The notes: a model not told the origin generated them from the letters alone. Shown: positions 1 through 11,031, numbered from the stretch's first letter. The stretch: DNA of 64,000 nucleotides from Metridium senile (GCA_949775045.1 OX459108.1:3671961-3735960); one strand, 5' to 3'. Translations and numbers: made by a program.

Positions 1-27
1 ATTGGTTGCTTGTCTTACTTAATCACC

Positions 28-860
28 ATGGAAACTACAAGTATTCCCATGCATGGCGTTAACAAGGACTGTACACTACACAATACATATGATGTACAGT
101 TTTGTGTACTTGCTGGTGTTAGTGTAGCACTTGGAGGTGTTATGTGCTTCTATGGATACAAATTCTTCAAATTCATCCTGTTTTGTACTGGTTTTCTGAT
201 TGCATTCTTTGTCACCTATGCTATCTGTGCACTGTATTTAACTAATTTGCCTGACTCACTACAAGAACACAAGCAACAGCTCTACCTCGGTACAGCAGCA
301 TTTGTTGGTATAATATGTGGTATTGTTGCTGTTTGTGTTTACTTTTTTGGCCTATTTGTGCTTGGTGCAACAATGGGATGGTTTGTTGGCATGGCATTCT
401 TGCCATTACTACATGAACACACTGCTTATCTGCATGATAATCAATGGCTTCCATTTGTTGTCCTTTTGGATGTGCAATCCTTGGTGGTATTTTAATACTG
501 TGTCTACAGAAGATTATCATCGTCATAGCTACTTCATTCGTTGGTGCTTTTTGCCTGACCAATGGTTTGGACTACTACATTGAAAACAGTGTCACCCTTT
601 ATTACTCTATCAGGGTTCTACATGGTAAAGTGGATGAAACTAATGCACCAAGATGTTGGTATACATGGACAGTGTTTGCTGTTATTCCTATTCTTTTCAT
701 TGCTGGTTTGGCTGTACAGTTTCGTATCACATCAAAGGGCAAAGACCATACAAGAGGGTATGACAGACAACGTACAATTCTTTTTGCAACACCACCAGAA
801 TCAACTATGTTGCAAAACATTACAGATGATCAGCATCCTTTGGTGTCCAATGAAGTCTAA
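28..860 (+). pseudogene. TMEM198-like seven-span membrane protein, copy 1, frameshifted
   Basis: This is the first of four copies of the TMEM198-like gene described at 3237. The start is the ATG at 28 in a good Kozak context (CACCATGG). The copy has lost one T from the run at 464-467: four Ts here, five in the other copies. The frame therefore shifts after about codon 146, in the middle of the fifth membrane span, and stops at 493-495. The rest of the old frame stays open to 860, so the break looks recent. It is either a young pseudogene or a homopolymer sequencing error. The 5' flank of this copy lies outside the window. Confidence 0.8.
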
Positions 861-887
861 AAATGCCGTCCAGACTCATCCCAATGT

Positions 888-1031
888 ACCTTTCGGTATA
901 AATTTACAGAAGCTGCTCCTAAGACCTGGAACAATCTACCTGACTATATTAGGAAAGAGAACAATTTTAATAAGTTTAAAAGTCTTTTGAAGACACATTA
1001 TTTTAGAGAAGCATTTAGTAACTTAACTTAG
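888..1031 (+). mobile_element. LINE 3' end (C-terminal ORF2 remnant) after copy 1
   Basis: A 48-codon open stretch ends in TAG and encodes the C-terminal tail typical of CR1/L2-like LINE proteins. It has the pattern AAPKTWNNLPDYIRK followed by FKSLLKTHYF. In this copy the downstream (ATT)n tail and about 30 bp before it, present in copies 2 to 4, are missing near 1250. Confidence 0.75.
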
Positions 1032-1239
1032 TTTTTTATTTTATTTTACTTGTTTTACTATTACTTAGTTATTTAGTTTCGATATATCTTATCTCAAATT
1101 AAGGCTATGCACACTTTGTTCTATTTTCAACTACATGTAAATATTATAATATTATTACTATCATAATTTGTATATATATATTTTTTAAGTATAGTTTTAT
1201 ATATAGTGTATAGTATTCATTTAATGTAATGCGCATTTG

Positions 1240-2340
1240 ATCATATATAACATATTTTCTAAAATTTATATTTTAATATCGACCACTACATCAACATTAT
1301 AGAGTTGAATGACATCAACAAAGGTAAAACGTTTCGGTAAAAAAAAAGGCATGGGAATTTCAAAAGTGTGAAAAACGCCCCAACGAGGTTAGCAAGGAAC
1401 CAGATGATCTCGCTTCGGATCGCGCAAATGATTGTTTGTCAAAACGAATATTCCCAAAATGGCGCCTCGAGACAAAAACGATTTCGGTTACTTTTAGGCA
1501 TTTGCGTGTTGTTTTTCTTTTTTTTTCCCTGATAAAGCAGCATTGAACTTTTATTGCCCAATTACGTAACATAGAACTTTTTAATGTAAAGTAATTTTAA
1601 GAATGTATTTATCGAGGGTTAACACGGGAAACAACTCTCTCGAACGACGCCAACTTGAATTGGTACTCAGTGTTGACGATGCATTTAGACAAATGTTTAG
1701 GGTGAACTTAGTTTGATTATAGTTGGTGTCCCGTGACATTTCTTTTAGTGTTAATATATATATTTTAGGTGGACATTGTCATTGACATTGACTGTATATG
1801 ATTCTAAAAGTGAAACGTATTTAAATTTTGTAGAGTGAAAACAGTATATCCGTGAAACACAAATAACTTAATAGTACAAAAACTGATAGAGTGATTTTCA
1901 TAGTTAATACCGTGCAAGAAAATAGACCATTTAGTTTGTGGTAGTTGATAAAGAACCAAAGAAAACAATTGGTTTAGTGTTTACTACTAACTATTAGTTT
2001 GCCTATTCGTACGATCACGGTCATATGAAAATCACTGTAAGTAAATGAAACTATAGATTTAGCAGAAAGGTGCACTAAATATAGAGTACCCAAGTGGCGA
2101 CGTCTTAAAAATAGTTTTCATTGACACTGACTGTATATGATTCTAAAAGTGAAACGTATTTCATTTTTGTAGAGTGAAAACAGTATATCCGTGAAACACA
2201 AATAACTTAATAGTACAAAAACTGATAGAGTGAATGAAAATATAGAATTCTCACAAAGGTGCACTAAATTTAGAGTACCCAAGTGATGACGTCATTAAAA
2301 TATTTTCTGTATCATAACTTAAGGAATCGAGTCGAAAACC
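1240..2340. repeat. Spacer with internal sub-repeats (unit 1)
   Basis: No gene is seen. A block of about 110 bp beginning CATTGACATTGACTGTATATG (about 1781) recurs at about 2120. A second motif, GGTGCACTAAAT followed by AGAGTACCCAAGTG, recurs at about 2070 and 2261. The same spacer repeats at about 4,560-5,634 and 7,854-8,930, and more loosely three times at 12,780-13,690. Confidence 0.8.
2287..2294. promoter_or_regulatory. Perfect TGACGTCA (CRE-type) box upstream of a TMEM198-like copy
   Basis: The 8-bp palindrome TGACGTCA lies 950 bp upstream of the copy 2 ATG. It recurs at 5581-5588 (950 bp before copy 3), at 13644-13651 (953 bp before copy 4) and at 8876-8883 at the array end. Other sub-repeat instances carry degenerate forms. 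Binding by CREB/ATF-type factors is only a possibility; the position is conserved mainly because the whole unit is duplicated. Confidence 0.35.
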
Positions 2341-2580
2341 TTTTGGGTGAGCGCTTGCCTCTCACCGCTGTGCTCCAGGTTCAAGTCCCGGCTCGGGCAT
2401 GAATTTTATGTTACTTGTGTTTGTTTGATGTGTTGTTCTCTCCAATGCCACGAATGTGTTTTTCTCCCGGTTATCCGGTTTTCCTCCCTCCGCAAAAATG
2501 AACATGTGAGCCGAGTTGTGTGCAAAATAATTAACGTAGAGGTAGTGAGTGTGTGTCTGAGTCTCCCCAATTAGTAGGGC
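2341..2580 (+). mobile_element. tRNA-derived SINE (unit 1 spacer)
   Basis: A tRNA-like head contains a perfect pol III B box, GGTTCAAGTCC, at 2379-2389. It is followed by a body with the stretch CTCCCGGTTATCCGG, a TTTTCCTCCCTCCGCAAAA segment and a GAGTCTCCCCAATTAG-type end. I recall this body style from cnidarian SINEs. It is not a working tRNA gene because no cloverleaf can be drawn. Confidence 0.6.
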
Positions 2581-2683
2581 ACACGTTTCGCTAAAAGATT
2601 GAGACGTTAAAAAAGTGATTTATTTTTTTTCCTTTTTTTTCTTCTAGAGCAGTGAAGTAAACAAATCTCTGCCAAGCAGTGTA

Positions 2684-2870
2684 CAGTGAAACCCTGCTTT
2701 ACGGCCACCCGCTTAATACAGCCACCCCGTTATCGCGGCCAGTTTTTTAAGTCCCGACGAAATGCACGCACATACATTTTCTATAAAATGTACCCGCTTT
2801 ATACGGCCATCCCGTTATTACGAACACTTTCGGCTGTTCCTTCGGTGGCCGGATTAACGGGGTTCCACTG
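2684..2870. mobile_element. TA-flanked MITE, CAGTGAAACC...GGTTCCACTG family (copy 1 of 5)
   Basis: A 187-bp element has terminal inverted repeats (CAGTGAAACCCTG and CGGGGTTCCACTG) and TA on both sides. Its interior repeats the phrase CGGCCACCCGCTTAATAC. Copies lie at 5978, 14041, 36317 and 52280. The TA target site suggests mobilisation by a Tc1/mariner or pogo-type transposase. Confidence 0.8.
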
Positions 2871-3236
2871 TATTTTGGATCTAAAACCATACAACTTCCT
2901 CTAGCTTTATTCCGTAGTGACAGTTACACATTGGAAAATGTTCTCCTATTTTCTTTCTAAACTATTTTAAACTGTACTGACACTTTTGCTTCCTTCTTTC
3001 GCATTTTACATTACTGGTGTGAAACTGAAACATCCTTGTATTGACTTTTCCCTTGGTTTACTGTTCCTTAATGTGTCACCCAGTAGTTTTATTTTGGCAT
3101 AAGACCGAAGGCCAATATCACCACCACTTCACTATCATTTTTTGCTCTGCCCGGTCCGTTTCGCCGCCCTACCTCCAAGCGCCCTGCTGTGATCAGTTTA
3201 TACGAATTGCTTGGTTGCTTGTCTTACTTAATCACC

Positions 3237-4070
3237 ATGGAAACTACAAGTATTCCCATGCATGGCGTTAACAAGGACTGTACACTACACAATACATATG
3301 ATGTACAGTTTTGTGTACTTGCTGGTGTTAGTGTAGCACTTGGAGGTGTTATGTGCTTCTATGGATACAAATTCTTCAAATTCATCCTGTTTTGTACTGG
3401 TTTTCTGATTGCATTCTTTGTCACCTATGCTATCTGTGCACTGTATTTAACTAATTTGCCTGACTCACTACAAGAACACAAGCAACAGCTCTACCTCGGT
3501 ATAGCAGCATTTGTTGGTATAATATGTGGTATTGTTGCTGTTTGTGTTTACTTTTTTGGCCTATTTGTGCTTGGTGCAACAATGGGATGGTTTGTTGGCA
3601 TGGCATTCTTGCCATTACTACATGAACACACTGCTTATCTGCATGATAATCAATGGCTTCCATTTGTTGTCCTTTTTGGATGTGCAATCCTTGGTGGTAT
3701 TTTAATCCTGTGTCTACAGAAGATTATCATCGTCATAGCTACTTCATTCCTTGGTGCTTTTTGCCTGACCAATGGTTTGGACTACTACATTGAAAACAGT
3801 GTCACCCTTTATTACTCTATCAGGGTTCTACATGGTAAAGTGGATGAAACTAATGCACCAAGATGTTGGTATACATGGACAGTGTTTGCTGTTATTCCTA
3901 TTCTTTTCATTGCTGGTTTGGCTGTACAGTTTCGTATCACATCAAAGGGCAAAGACCATACAAGAGGGTATGACAGACAACGTACAATTCTTTTTGCAAC
4001 ACCACCAGAATCAACTATGTTGCAAAACATTACAGATGATCAGCATCCTTTGGTGTCCAATGAAGTCTAA
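3237..4070 (+). CDS. TMEM198-like seven-span membrane protein, copy 2
   Basis: The gene encodes 277 aa in a single exon. I chose the ATG at 3237 because it has a Kozak match (CACCATGG) and is shared by all four copies; upstream in-frame codons are not conserved. Hydrophobic spans lie at about residues 25-43, 48-72, 87-105, 106-126, 141-159, 162-180 and 213-231. The N terminus is short and the C-terminal tail of about 45 residues is polar. The pattern FYGYKFFKFILFCTGF in spans 1-2 and glycine-rich repeated spans fit the TMEM198/DUF4203 family. In vertebrates TMEM198 is a membrane protein linked to Wnt/LRP6 signalling; no such role can be read here. Lack of introns and the LINE tail at 4098 suggest a retrogene origin. 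Family assignment is from pattern memory, not a search. Confidence 0.85.
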   Translation: METTSIPMHGVNKDCTLHNTYDVQFCVLAGVSVALGGVMCFYGYKFFKFILFCTGFLIAFFVTYAICALYLTNLPDSLQEHKQQLYLGIAAFVGIICGIVAVCVYFFGLFVLGATMGWFVGMAFLPLLHEHTAYLHDNQWLPFVVLFGCAILGGILILCLQKIIIVIATSFLGAFCLTNGLDYYIENSVTLYYSIRVLHGKVDETNAPRCWYTWTVFAVIPILFIAGLAVQFRITSKGKDHTRGYDRQRTILFATPPESTMLQNITDDQHPLVSNEV

Positions 4071-4097
4071 AAATGCCGTCCAGACTCATCCCAATGT

Positions 4098-4241
4098 ACC
4101 TTTCGGTATAAATTTACAGAAGCTGCTCCTAAGACCTGGAACAATCTACCTGACTATATTAGGAAAGAGAACAATTTTAATAAGTTTAAAAGTCTTTTGA
4201 AGACACATTATTTTAGAGAAGCATTTAGTAACTTAACTTAG
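4098..4241 (+). mobile_element. LINE 3' end (C-terminal ORF2 remnant) after copy 2
   Basis: Starting 27 bp after the TMEM198-like stop, a 48-codon open stretch ends in TAG at 4239-4241. It encodes the WNNLPDYIRK...FKSLLKT tail of a CR1/L2-like LINE. A LINE-style 3' region follows, ending AATATAAGTATTAAAC and an (ATT)n tail at about 4490-4533. The related tail in intron 12 of the receptor gene (42084-42302) has the same layout. The LINE fragment probably supplies the 3' UTR of the gene. Confidence 0.78.
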
Positions 4242-4559
4242 TTTTTTATTTTATTTTACTTGTTTTACTATTACTTAGTTATTTAGTTTCGATATATCTT
4301 ATCTCAAATTAAGGCTATGCACAGTTTGTTCTATTTTCAACTACATGTAAATATTATAATATTAGTACTATCATAATTTGTATATATATATTTTTTAAGT
4401 AGTTTTATATATAGTGTATAGTATTCATTTAATGTAATGCGCATTTGATCATATATAACATGTTAAAATGCGCAATATAAGTATTAAACATTATTATTAT
4501 TATTATCATTATTATTATTATTATTATTATCATATTTTTTAAAATTTACATTTTAATAT

Positions 4560-5634
4560 CGACCACTACATCAACATTATAGAGTTGAATGACATCAACA
4601 AAGGTAAAACGTTTGGGTAAAAAAAAAAAAATTGTTGACAAGTTATGGGAATTTCAAAAGTGTGAAAAACGCCCCAACGAGGTTAGCAAGGAACCAGATG
4701 ATCTCGCTTCGGATCGCGCAAATGATTGTTTGTCAAAACGAATATTTCCAAAATGGCGCCTCGAGACAAAAACGATTTCGGTTACTTTTAGGCATTTGCG
4801 TGTTGTTTTTCTTTTTTTTTCCCTGATAGAGCAGCAGTGAACTTTTATTGCCCAATTACGTAACATATAACTTTTTAATGTAAAGTAATTTTAAGAATGT
4901 ATTTATCGAGGGTTAACACGGGAAACAACTCTCTCGAACGACGCCAACTTGAATTGGGACTCAGTGTTGACGATGCATTTAGACAAATGTTTAGGGTGAA
5001 CTTAGTTTGATTATAGTTGGTGTCCCGTGACATTTCTTTTAGTGTTAATATATATATTTTAGGTGGACATTGTCATTGACATTGACTGTATATGATTCTA
5101 AAAGTGAAACGTATTTAAATTTTGTAGAGTGAAAACAGTATATCCGTGAAACACAAATAACTTAATAGTACAAAAACTGATAGAGTGATTTTCATAGTTA
5201 ATACCGTGCAAGAAAATAGACCATTTAGTTTGTGGTAGTTGATAAAGAACCAAAGAAAACAATTGGTTTAGTGTTTACTACTAACTATTAGTTTGCCTAT
5301 TCGTACGATCACGGTCATATGAAAATCACTGTAAGTAAATGAAACTATAGATTTAGCAGAAAGGTGCACTAAATATAGAGTACCCAAGTGGCGACGTCTT
5401 AAAAATAGTTTTCATTGACACTGACTGTATATGATTCTAAAAGTGAAACGTATTTCATTTTTGTAGAGTGAAAACAGTATATCCGTGAAACACAAATAAC
5501 TTAATAGTACAAAAACTGATAGAGTGAATGAAAATATAGAATTCTCACAAAGGTGCACTAAATTTAGAGTACCCAAGTGATGACGTCATTAAAATATTTT
5601 CTGTATCATAACTTAAGGAATCGAGTCGAAAACC
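4560..5634. repeat. Spacer with internal sub-repeats (unit 2)
   Basis: Same content as the unit 1 spacer. Two copies of the CATTGACA.TGACTGTATATG block lie near 5075 and 5414, and a TGACGTCA box at 5581-5588. No gene is seen; the short ORFs here are not supported. Confidence 0.75.
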
Positions 5635-5874
5635 TTTTGGGTGAGCGCTTGCCTCTCACCGCTGTGCTCCAGGTTCAAGTCCCGGCTCGGGCATGAATTT
5701 TATGTTACTTGTGTTTGTTTGATGTGTTGTTCTCTCCAATGCCACGAATGTGTTTTTCTCCCGGTTATCCGGTTTTCCTCCCTCCGCAAAAATGAACATG
5801 TGAGCCGAGTTGTGTGCAAAATAATTAACGTAGAGGTAGTGAGTGTGTGTCTGAGTCTCCCCAATTAGTAGGGC
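5635..5874 (+). mobile_element. tRNA-derived SINE (unit 2 spacer)
   Basis: Copy of the SINE at 2341, displaced by exactly 3,294 bp, with the same B box. Confidence 0.6.
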
Positions 5875-5977
5875 ACACGTTTCGCTAAAAGATTGAGACG
5901 TTAAAAAAGTGATTTATTTTTTTTCCTTTTTTTTCTTCTAGAGCAGTGAAGTAAACAAATCTCTGCCAAGCAGTGTA

Positions 5978-6164
5978 CAGTGAAACCCTGCTTTACGGCC
6001 ACCCGCTTAATACAGCCACCCCGTTATCGCGGCCAGTTTTTTAAGTCCCGACGAAATGCACGCACATACATTTTCTATAAAATGTACCCGCTTTATACGG
6101 CCATCCCGTTATTACGAACACTTTCGGCTGTTCCTTCGGTGGCCGGATTAACGGGGTTCCACTG
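5978..6164. mobile_element. TA-flanked MITE (copy 2 of 5)
   Basis: Same 187-bp element as at 2684, displaced by 3,294 bp with the unit. Confidence 0.8.
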
Positions 6165-6530
6165 TATTTTGGATCTAAAACCATACAACTTCCTCTAGCT
6201 TTATTCCGTAGTGACAGTTACACATTGGAAAATGTTCTCCTATTTTCTTTCTAAACTATTTTAAACTGTACTGACACTTTTGCTTCCTTCTTTCGCATTT
6301 TACATTACTGGTGTGAAACTGAAACATCCTTGTATTGACTTTTCCCTTGGTTTACTGTTCCTTAATGTGTCACCCAGTAGTTTTATTTTGGCATAAGACC
6401 GAAGGCCAATATCACCACCACTTCACTATCATTTTTTGCTCTGCCCGGTCCGTTTCGCCGCCCTACCTCCAAGCGCCCTGCTGTGATCAGTTTATACGAA
6501 TTGCTTGGTTGCTTGTCTTACTTAATCACC

Positions 6531-7364
6531 ATGGAAACTACAAGTATTCCCATGCATGGCGTTAACAAGGACTGTACACTACACAATACATATGATGTAC
6601 AGTTTTGTGTACTTGCTGGTGTTAGTGTAGCACTTGGAGGTGTTATGTGCTTCTATGGATACAAATTCTTCAAATTCATCCTGTTTTGTACTGGTTTTCT
6701 GATTGCATTCTTTGTCACCTATGCTATCTGTGCACTGTATTTAACTAATTTGCCTGACTCACTACAAGAACACAAGCAACAGCTCTACCTCGGTATAGCA
6801 GCATTTGTTGGTATAATATGTGGTATTGTTGCTGTTTGTGTTTACTTTTTTGGCCTATTTGTGCTTGGTGCAACAATGGGATGGTTTGTTGGCATGGCAT
6901 TCTTGCCATTACTACATGAACACACTGCTTATCTGCATGATAATCAATGGCTTCCATTTGTTGTCCTTTTTGGATGTGCAATCCTTGGTGGTATTTTAAT
7001 CCTGTGTCTACAGAAGATTATCATCGTCATAGCTACTTCATTCCTTGGTGCTTTTTGCCTGACCAATGGTTTGGACTACTACATTGAAAACAGTGTCACC
7101 CTTTATTACTCTATCAGGGTTCTACATGGTAAAGTGGATGAAACTAATGCACCAAGATGTTGGTATACATGGACAGTGTTTGCTGTTATTCCTATTCTTT
7201 TCATTGCTGGTTTGGCTGTACAGTTTCGTATCACATCAAAGGGCAAAGACCATACAAGAGGGTATGACAGACAACGTACAATTCTTTTTGCAACACCACC
7301 AGAATCAACTATGTTGCAAAACATTACAGATGATCAGCATCCTTTGGTGTCCAATGAAGTCTAA
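6531..7364 (+). CDS. TMEM198-like seven-span membrane protein, copy 3
   Basis: The gene encodes 277 aa in a single exon. Its protein is the same as that of copy 2 at 3237, with the same seven hydrophobic spans and the same CACCATGG start. The matching spacer, SINE and MITE lie upstream and the same LINE 3' end lies downstream. Identity of whole units means very recent duplication, ongoing gene conversion or an assembly artefact. Its 3' flank is the outer edge of the array, where homology to the other units fades after about 8,490. Confidence 0.85.
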   Translation: METTSIPMHGVNKDCTLHNTYDVQFCVLAGVSVALGGVMCFYGYKFFKFILFCTGFLIAFFVTYAICALYLTNLPDSLQEHKQQLYLGIAAFVGIICGIVAVCVYFFGLFVLGATMGWFVGMAFLPLLHEHTAYLHDNQWLPFVVLFGCAILGGILILCLQKIIIVIATSFLGAFCLTNGLDYYIENSVTLYYSIRVLHGKVDETNAPRCWYTWTVFAVIPILFIAGLAVQFRITSKGKDHTRGYDRQRTILFATPPESTMLQNITDDQHPLVSNEV

Positions 7365-7391
7365 AAATGCCGTCCAGACTCATCCCAATGT

Positions 7392-7535
7392 ACCTTTCGG
7401 TATAAATTTACAGAAGCTGCTCCTAAGACCTGGAACAATCTACCTGACTATATTAGGAAAGAGAACAATTTTAATAAGTTTAAAAGTCTTTTGAAGACAC
7501 ATTATTTTAGAGAAGCATTTAGTAACTTAACTTAG
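7392..7535 (+). mobile_element. LINE 3' end after copy 3
   Basis: Same 48-codon LINE C-terminal remnant as at 4098, in the same position relative to the CDS stop, with an (ATT)n tail near 7784-7827. Confidence 0.78.
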
Positions 7536-8939
7536 TTTTTTATTTTATTTTACTTGTTTTACTATTACTTAGTTATTTAGTTTCGATATATCTTATCTCA
7601 AATTAAGGCTATGCACAGTTTGTTCTATTTTCAACTACATGTAAATATTATAATATTAGTACTATCATAATTTGTATATATATATTTTTTAAGTAGTTTT
7701 ATATATAGTGTATAGTATTCATTTAATGTAATGCGCATTTGATCATATATAACATGTTAAAATGCGCAATATAAGTATTAAACATTATTATTATTATTAT
7801 CATTATTATTATTATTATTATTATCATATTTTTTAAAATTTACATTTTAATATCGACCACTACATCAACATTATAGAGTTGAATGACATCAACAAAGGTA
7901 AAACGTTTGGGTAAAAAAAAAAAAATTGTTGACAAGTTATGGGAATTTCAAAAGTGTGAAAAACGCCCCAACGAGGTTAGCAAGGAACCAGATGATCTCG
8001 CTTCGGATCGCGCAAATGATTGTTTGTCAAAACGAATATTTCCAAAATGGCGCCTCGAGACAAAAACGATTTCGGTTACTTTTAGGCATTTGCGTGTTGT
8101 TTTTCTTTTTTTTTCCCTGATAGAGCAGCAGTGAACTTTTATTGCCCAATTACGTAACATATAACTTTTTAATGTAAAGTAATTTTAAGAATGTATTTAT
8201 CGAGGGTTAACACGGGAAACAACTCTCTCGAACGACGCCAACTTGAATTGGGACTCAGTGTTGACGATGCATTTAGACAAATGTTTAGGGTGAACTTAGT
8301 TTGATTATAGTTGGTGTCCCGTGACATTTCTTTTAGTGTTAATATATATATTTTAGGTGGACATTGTCATTGACATTGACTGTATATGATTCTAAAAGTG
8401 AAACGTATTTAAATTTTGTAGAGTGAAAACAGTATATCCGTGAAACACAAATAGCTTAATAGTACAAAAACTGATAGAGTGATTTTCATATGACCGTGCA
8501 AGAAAATAGACCATTTAGTTAATTTGTGGTAGTTGATAAAGAACCAAAGAAAACAATTGGTTTAGTGTTTACTACTAACTATTAGTTTGCCTATTCGTAC
8601 GATCACGGTCATATGAAAATCACTCTAAGTAAATGAAACTATAGATTTAGCAGAAAGGTGCACTAAATATAGAGTACCCAAGTGGTGACGTCTTAAAAAT
8701 AGTTTTCATTGACATTGACTGTATATGATTCTAAAAGTGAAACGTATTTAATTTTTGTAGAGTGAAAACGGTATATCCGTGAAACACAAATAACTTAATA
8801 GTACAAAAACTGATAAGTAAATGAAACTATATAGAGTTATCAGAAAGGTGCACTAAAATTAGAGTACCCAAGTGGTGACGTCATAAAAATAGAGTTCACT
8901 GTGTTATATTTTTGTATATCATAGCTTTATGAACCGAAC

Positions 8940-10347
8940 CGAAAACCTCAAGAAAAACCGAGTGTTCTGTCTTATATATTCAAAAAATCCTTATCTCAAC
9001 TCCATGCAATTCTCCTAAAATTTAGAAATCGAATTTTTTCTGAAGTAACATATTAGAAATAAAAGAGGATTCTCTAATAGTTTAAGCATTATGTTTTGAA
9101 AACTTAAGGTGTAGGAATTTGTTAAACCCACCTAAAGTAACAGAGTTTGTTAAGTTTAGTGAGAATGGTTTGCTTACAAACTATAGCAGTGATACTGGCT
9201 CTAGTAATTTTTGGGCATTTCAAAAATTCATGGTGATTCAATTTTAAAAGCTAAAACCTTAATAGAAATGCTTACTTGGACATTCCTTTTCGAATTCTGG
9301 CCTTTTCATTTCGCTCCGTTTTTGATTGACAAGCCGTGATCACTGTGGCCGACTTTATTCAGAATCGTAGTCTCAAGACTGACTTGATCTGACTTACTCT
9401 AGATTGACATAAAGCTGGGACCGTAGCTTTAAGGACTGCAATTGACGGCAGTTTACATGTCATCAAATGATTTCAAAAATAGAATATTTAATTATCATAA
9501 AAAGGTTATTTTATTTGAAGTAATAGCTATTCCTATTTGACTATAACTCATTTTAGTATATATACAGCTACAGAACTACTTTGGGATGAACTAGATGACT
9601 ACAAGACTACAACCAAGTCCCTACTGAAACGTGAAACTCCATTCTTGTACCCAGACACCTCTCAGGTTTCAAAGGAAAATTCGTAGGCTCTAGTAAAGTG
9701 ATCTGATTGGCTGAGCGGTATAACAATAGCAATGGTAGACTAGGAATATCCTGAAAAAGCTGCATTCTAACACAAATTCAACTAAACATCTTTGTATAAT
9801 TGAAAATACCGCTTTAAACAGGCATGTTATCTTAGTACATTAGTTTCTAACTGTTTAAAAAGGTTTTTGAGTGTTAACCCAAAACGAAAATTGAGATTAA
9901 AACTGATGCAAAAGTCTAGTTTTTGGCGTTTTTGGCCAATATTGCTTGTCATTGAAAAAAATATCCTCTTAATACAATTCAATAAATAATTTCAGTGGCA
10001 TTTTTAGTTATTAGTTATTTAATTGTCTGTGAAGATTTCATGCCATTTGGTTTAAGCAAGTTATAATTACGGTCAAGAAGACCGTTACAAAGGGAGCCCA
10101 AATGTAGAGAAAAGGAGATGCCTGCAGAGGGGGTTATACAATAACAATAACAATCCCCCAAAACAGAGGCACATTATGGTTATGTGAAAGTAGAGTATTT
10201 ATCATTTTAAAAACATCAGACACAAAAAAAAACAATAATTGTTTTCAAGACTACAAACACCCAAATGATGGCTACTCGCCAATCCATATATAGTTTTTAT
10301 TTGAAAGGAAAAAAATACAACATTAATTTACAAAAGTTAGTTTCTAC
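8940..10347. other. Region with no recognisable gene
   Basis: AT-rich unique sequence between the end of the tandem array and the first foldback. I see no long ORF, no exon with convincing splice sites and no structured repeat. Confidence 0.6.
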
Positions 10348-10514
10348 TTATAAGAGTTGATTTAAGGCCATATACTACTGTTTGTAGAAGTATCTTAAGA
10401 TTTCATCGGGCACCGACATCATAAGGTGATCGTCAGATGATGTCGCCGGGTACCCGACGAAAGCTTAAGGTAATTCTACAAACAGTAGTATATGGCCTTA
10501 AATCAACTCTTATA
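10348..10514. repeat. Foldback element with about 55-bp arms
   Basis: The left arm, TTATAAGAGTTGATTTAAGG, is the inverse of the right arm ending at 10514. The arms continue through CATATACTACTGTTTGTAGA. The loop itself carries an ATCATCTGACGATCACC-type partial palindrome. Confidence 0.85.
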
Positions 10515-10579
10515 ATTACATACAATGCTACTTTAATATTCTTTGTTTCTACTGTTTGCACGTACAACCAATGCCATTA

Positions 10580-10759
10580 AGTGCACCTCACCCCTAAATA
10601 CAATACTTTTTATACGCATCACTCAAATCAAGAAATATTTCATTATTCAACTATTCACTATATATATGAGTAAAATAAAAATCAATCAATCAATCAATCG
10701 AAAATTCACTTGATGTAGAATCGATACAGAAAGTATTGTATTAGGGGTGAGGTGCACTA
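10580..10759. repeat. Inverted-repeat MITE, AGTGCACCTCACCCCTAA ends
   Basis: The ends AGTGCACCTCACCCCTAA at 10580 and their inverse at 10742-10759 enclose AT-rich sequence with an ATCA microsatellite (10681-10700). Confidence 0.8.
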
Positions 10760-10796
10760 TAGCGTTGTCCAAGTAAAGTAGAGATTAACACTAAAA

Positions 10797-10935
10797 CAAG
10801 TGACACGTGATTCTTTGTTAGTTGTTTTCAGCAGTTGAAATTTCAAATTTTTAACTGTATTATGAGTAACAGTGAACATGGAATAAGAGTTATGGAATCT
10901 ATGTTCACAATTAATGCTAGTATCGAGCATTTAGA
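10797..10935. repeat. Dispersed repeat of about 130 bp, three copies around the peptide gene
   Basis: A block containing TTTTCAGCAGTTGAAATTTC, AACAGTG.ACATGGAATAA and TAGTATCGAGCATTTAGA occurs here, at about 12,520-12,625 (partial) and at about 12,645-12,790. It joins the spacer repeat (GTGTTAATATATATATTTTAG) also seen beside the TMEM198-like genes. Confidence 0.7.
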
Positions 10936-11031
10936 GCGAGCTGATTTGTTGTCACGTGACATTTCTTTTCGTGTTAATGTTCTTTTAGGTGGACAATGTA
11001 AATGACATTGGCTGTATCTTTGGGAAACGGT

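Larger units (their letters stand above)
1..8940 (+). repeat. Tandem array of 3,294-bp units carrying the TMEM198-like gene
   Basis: Three head-to-tail units are visible. Equivalent points fall at 3237 and 6531 (CDS starts) and at 2347 and 5641 (SINE), giving a period of 3,294 bp. Each unit runs in order: TMEM198-like CDS, LINE 3' end, a spacer with two internal sub-repeats, a tRNA-like SINE, a MITE, then the next CDS. Copies 2 and 3 read the same over the whole CDS and most of the unit. Homology of the last unit decays near 8,490-8,930, where the array ends. A fourth, more diverged copy of the unit lies at about 12,780-16,273. Confidence 0.93.

Noticed and set aside
2347..2574. ORFs over the SINE and MITE in each TMEM198-like spacer
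   Set aside because: They fall inside recognisable transposable elements and recur only because the unit is duplicated.
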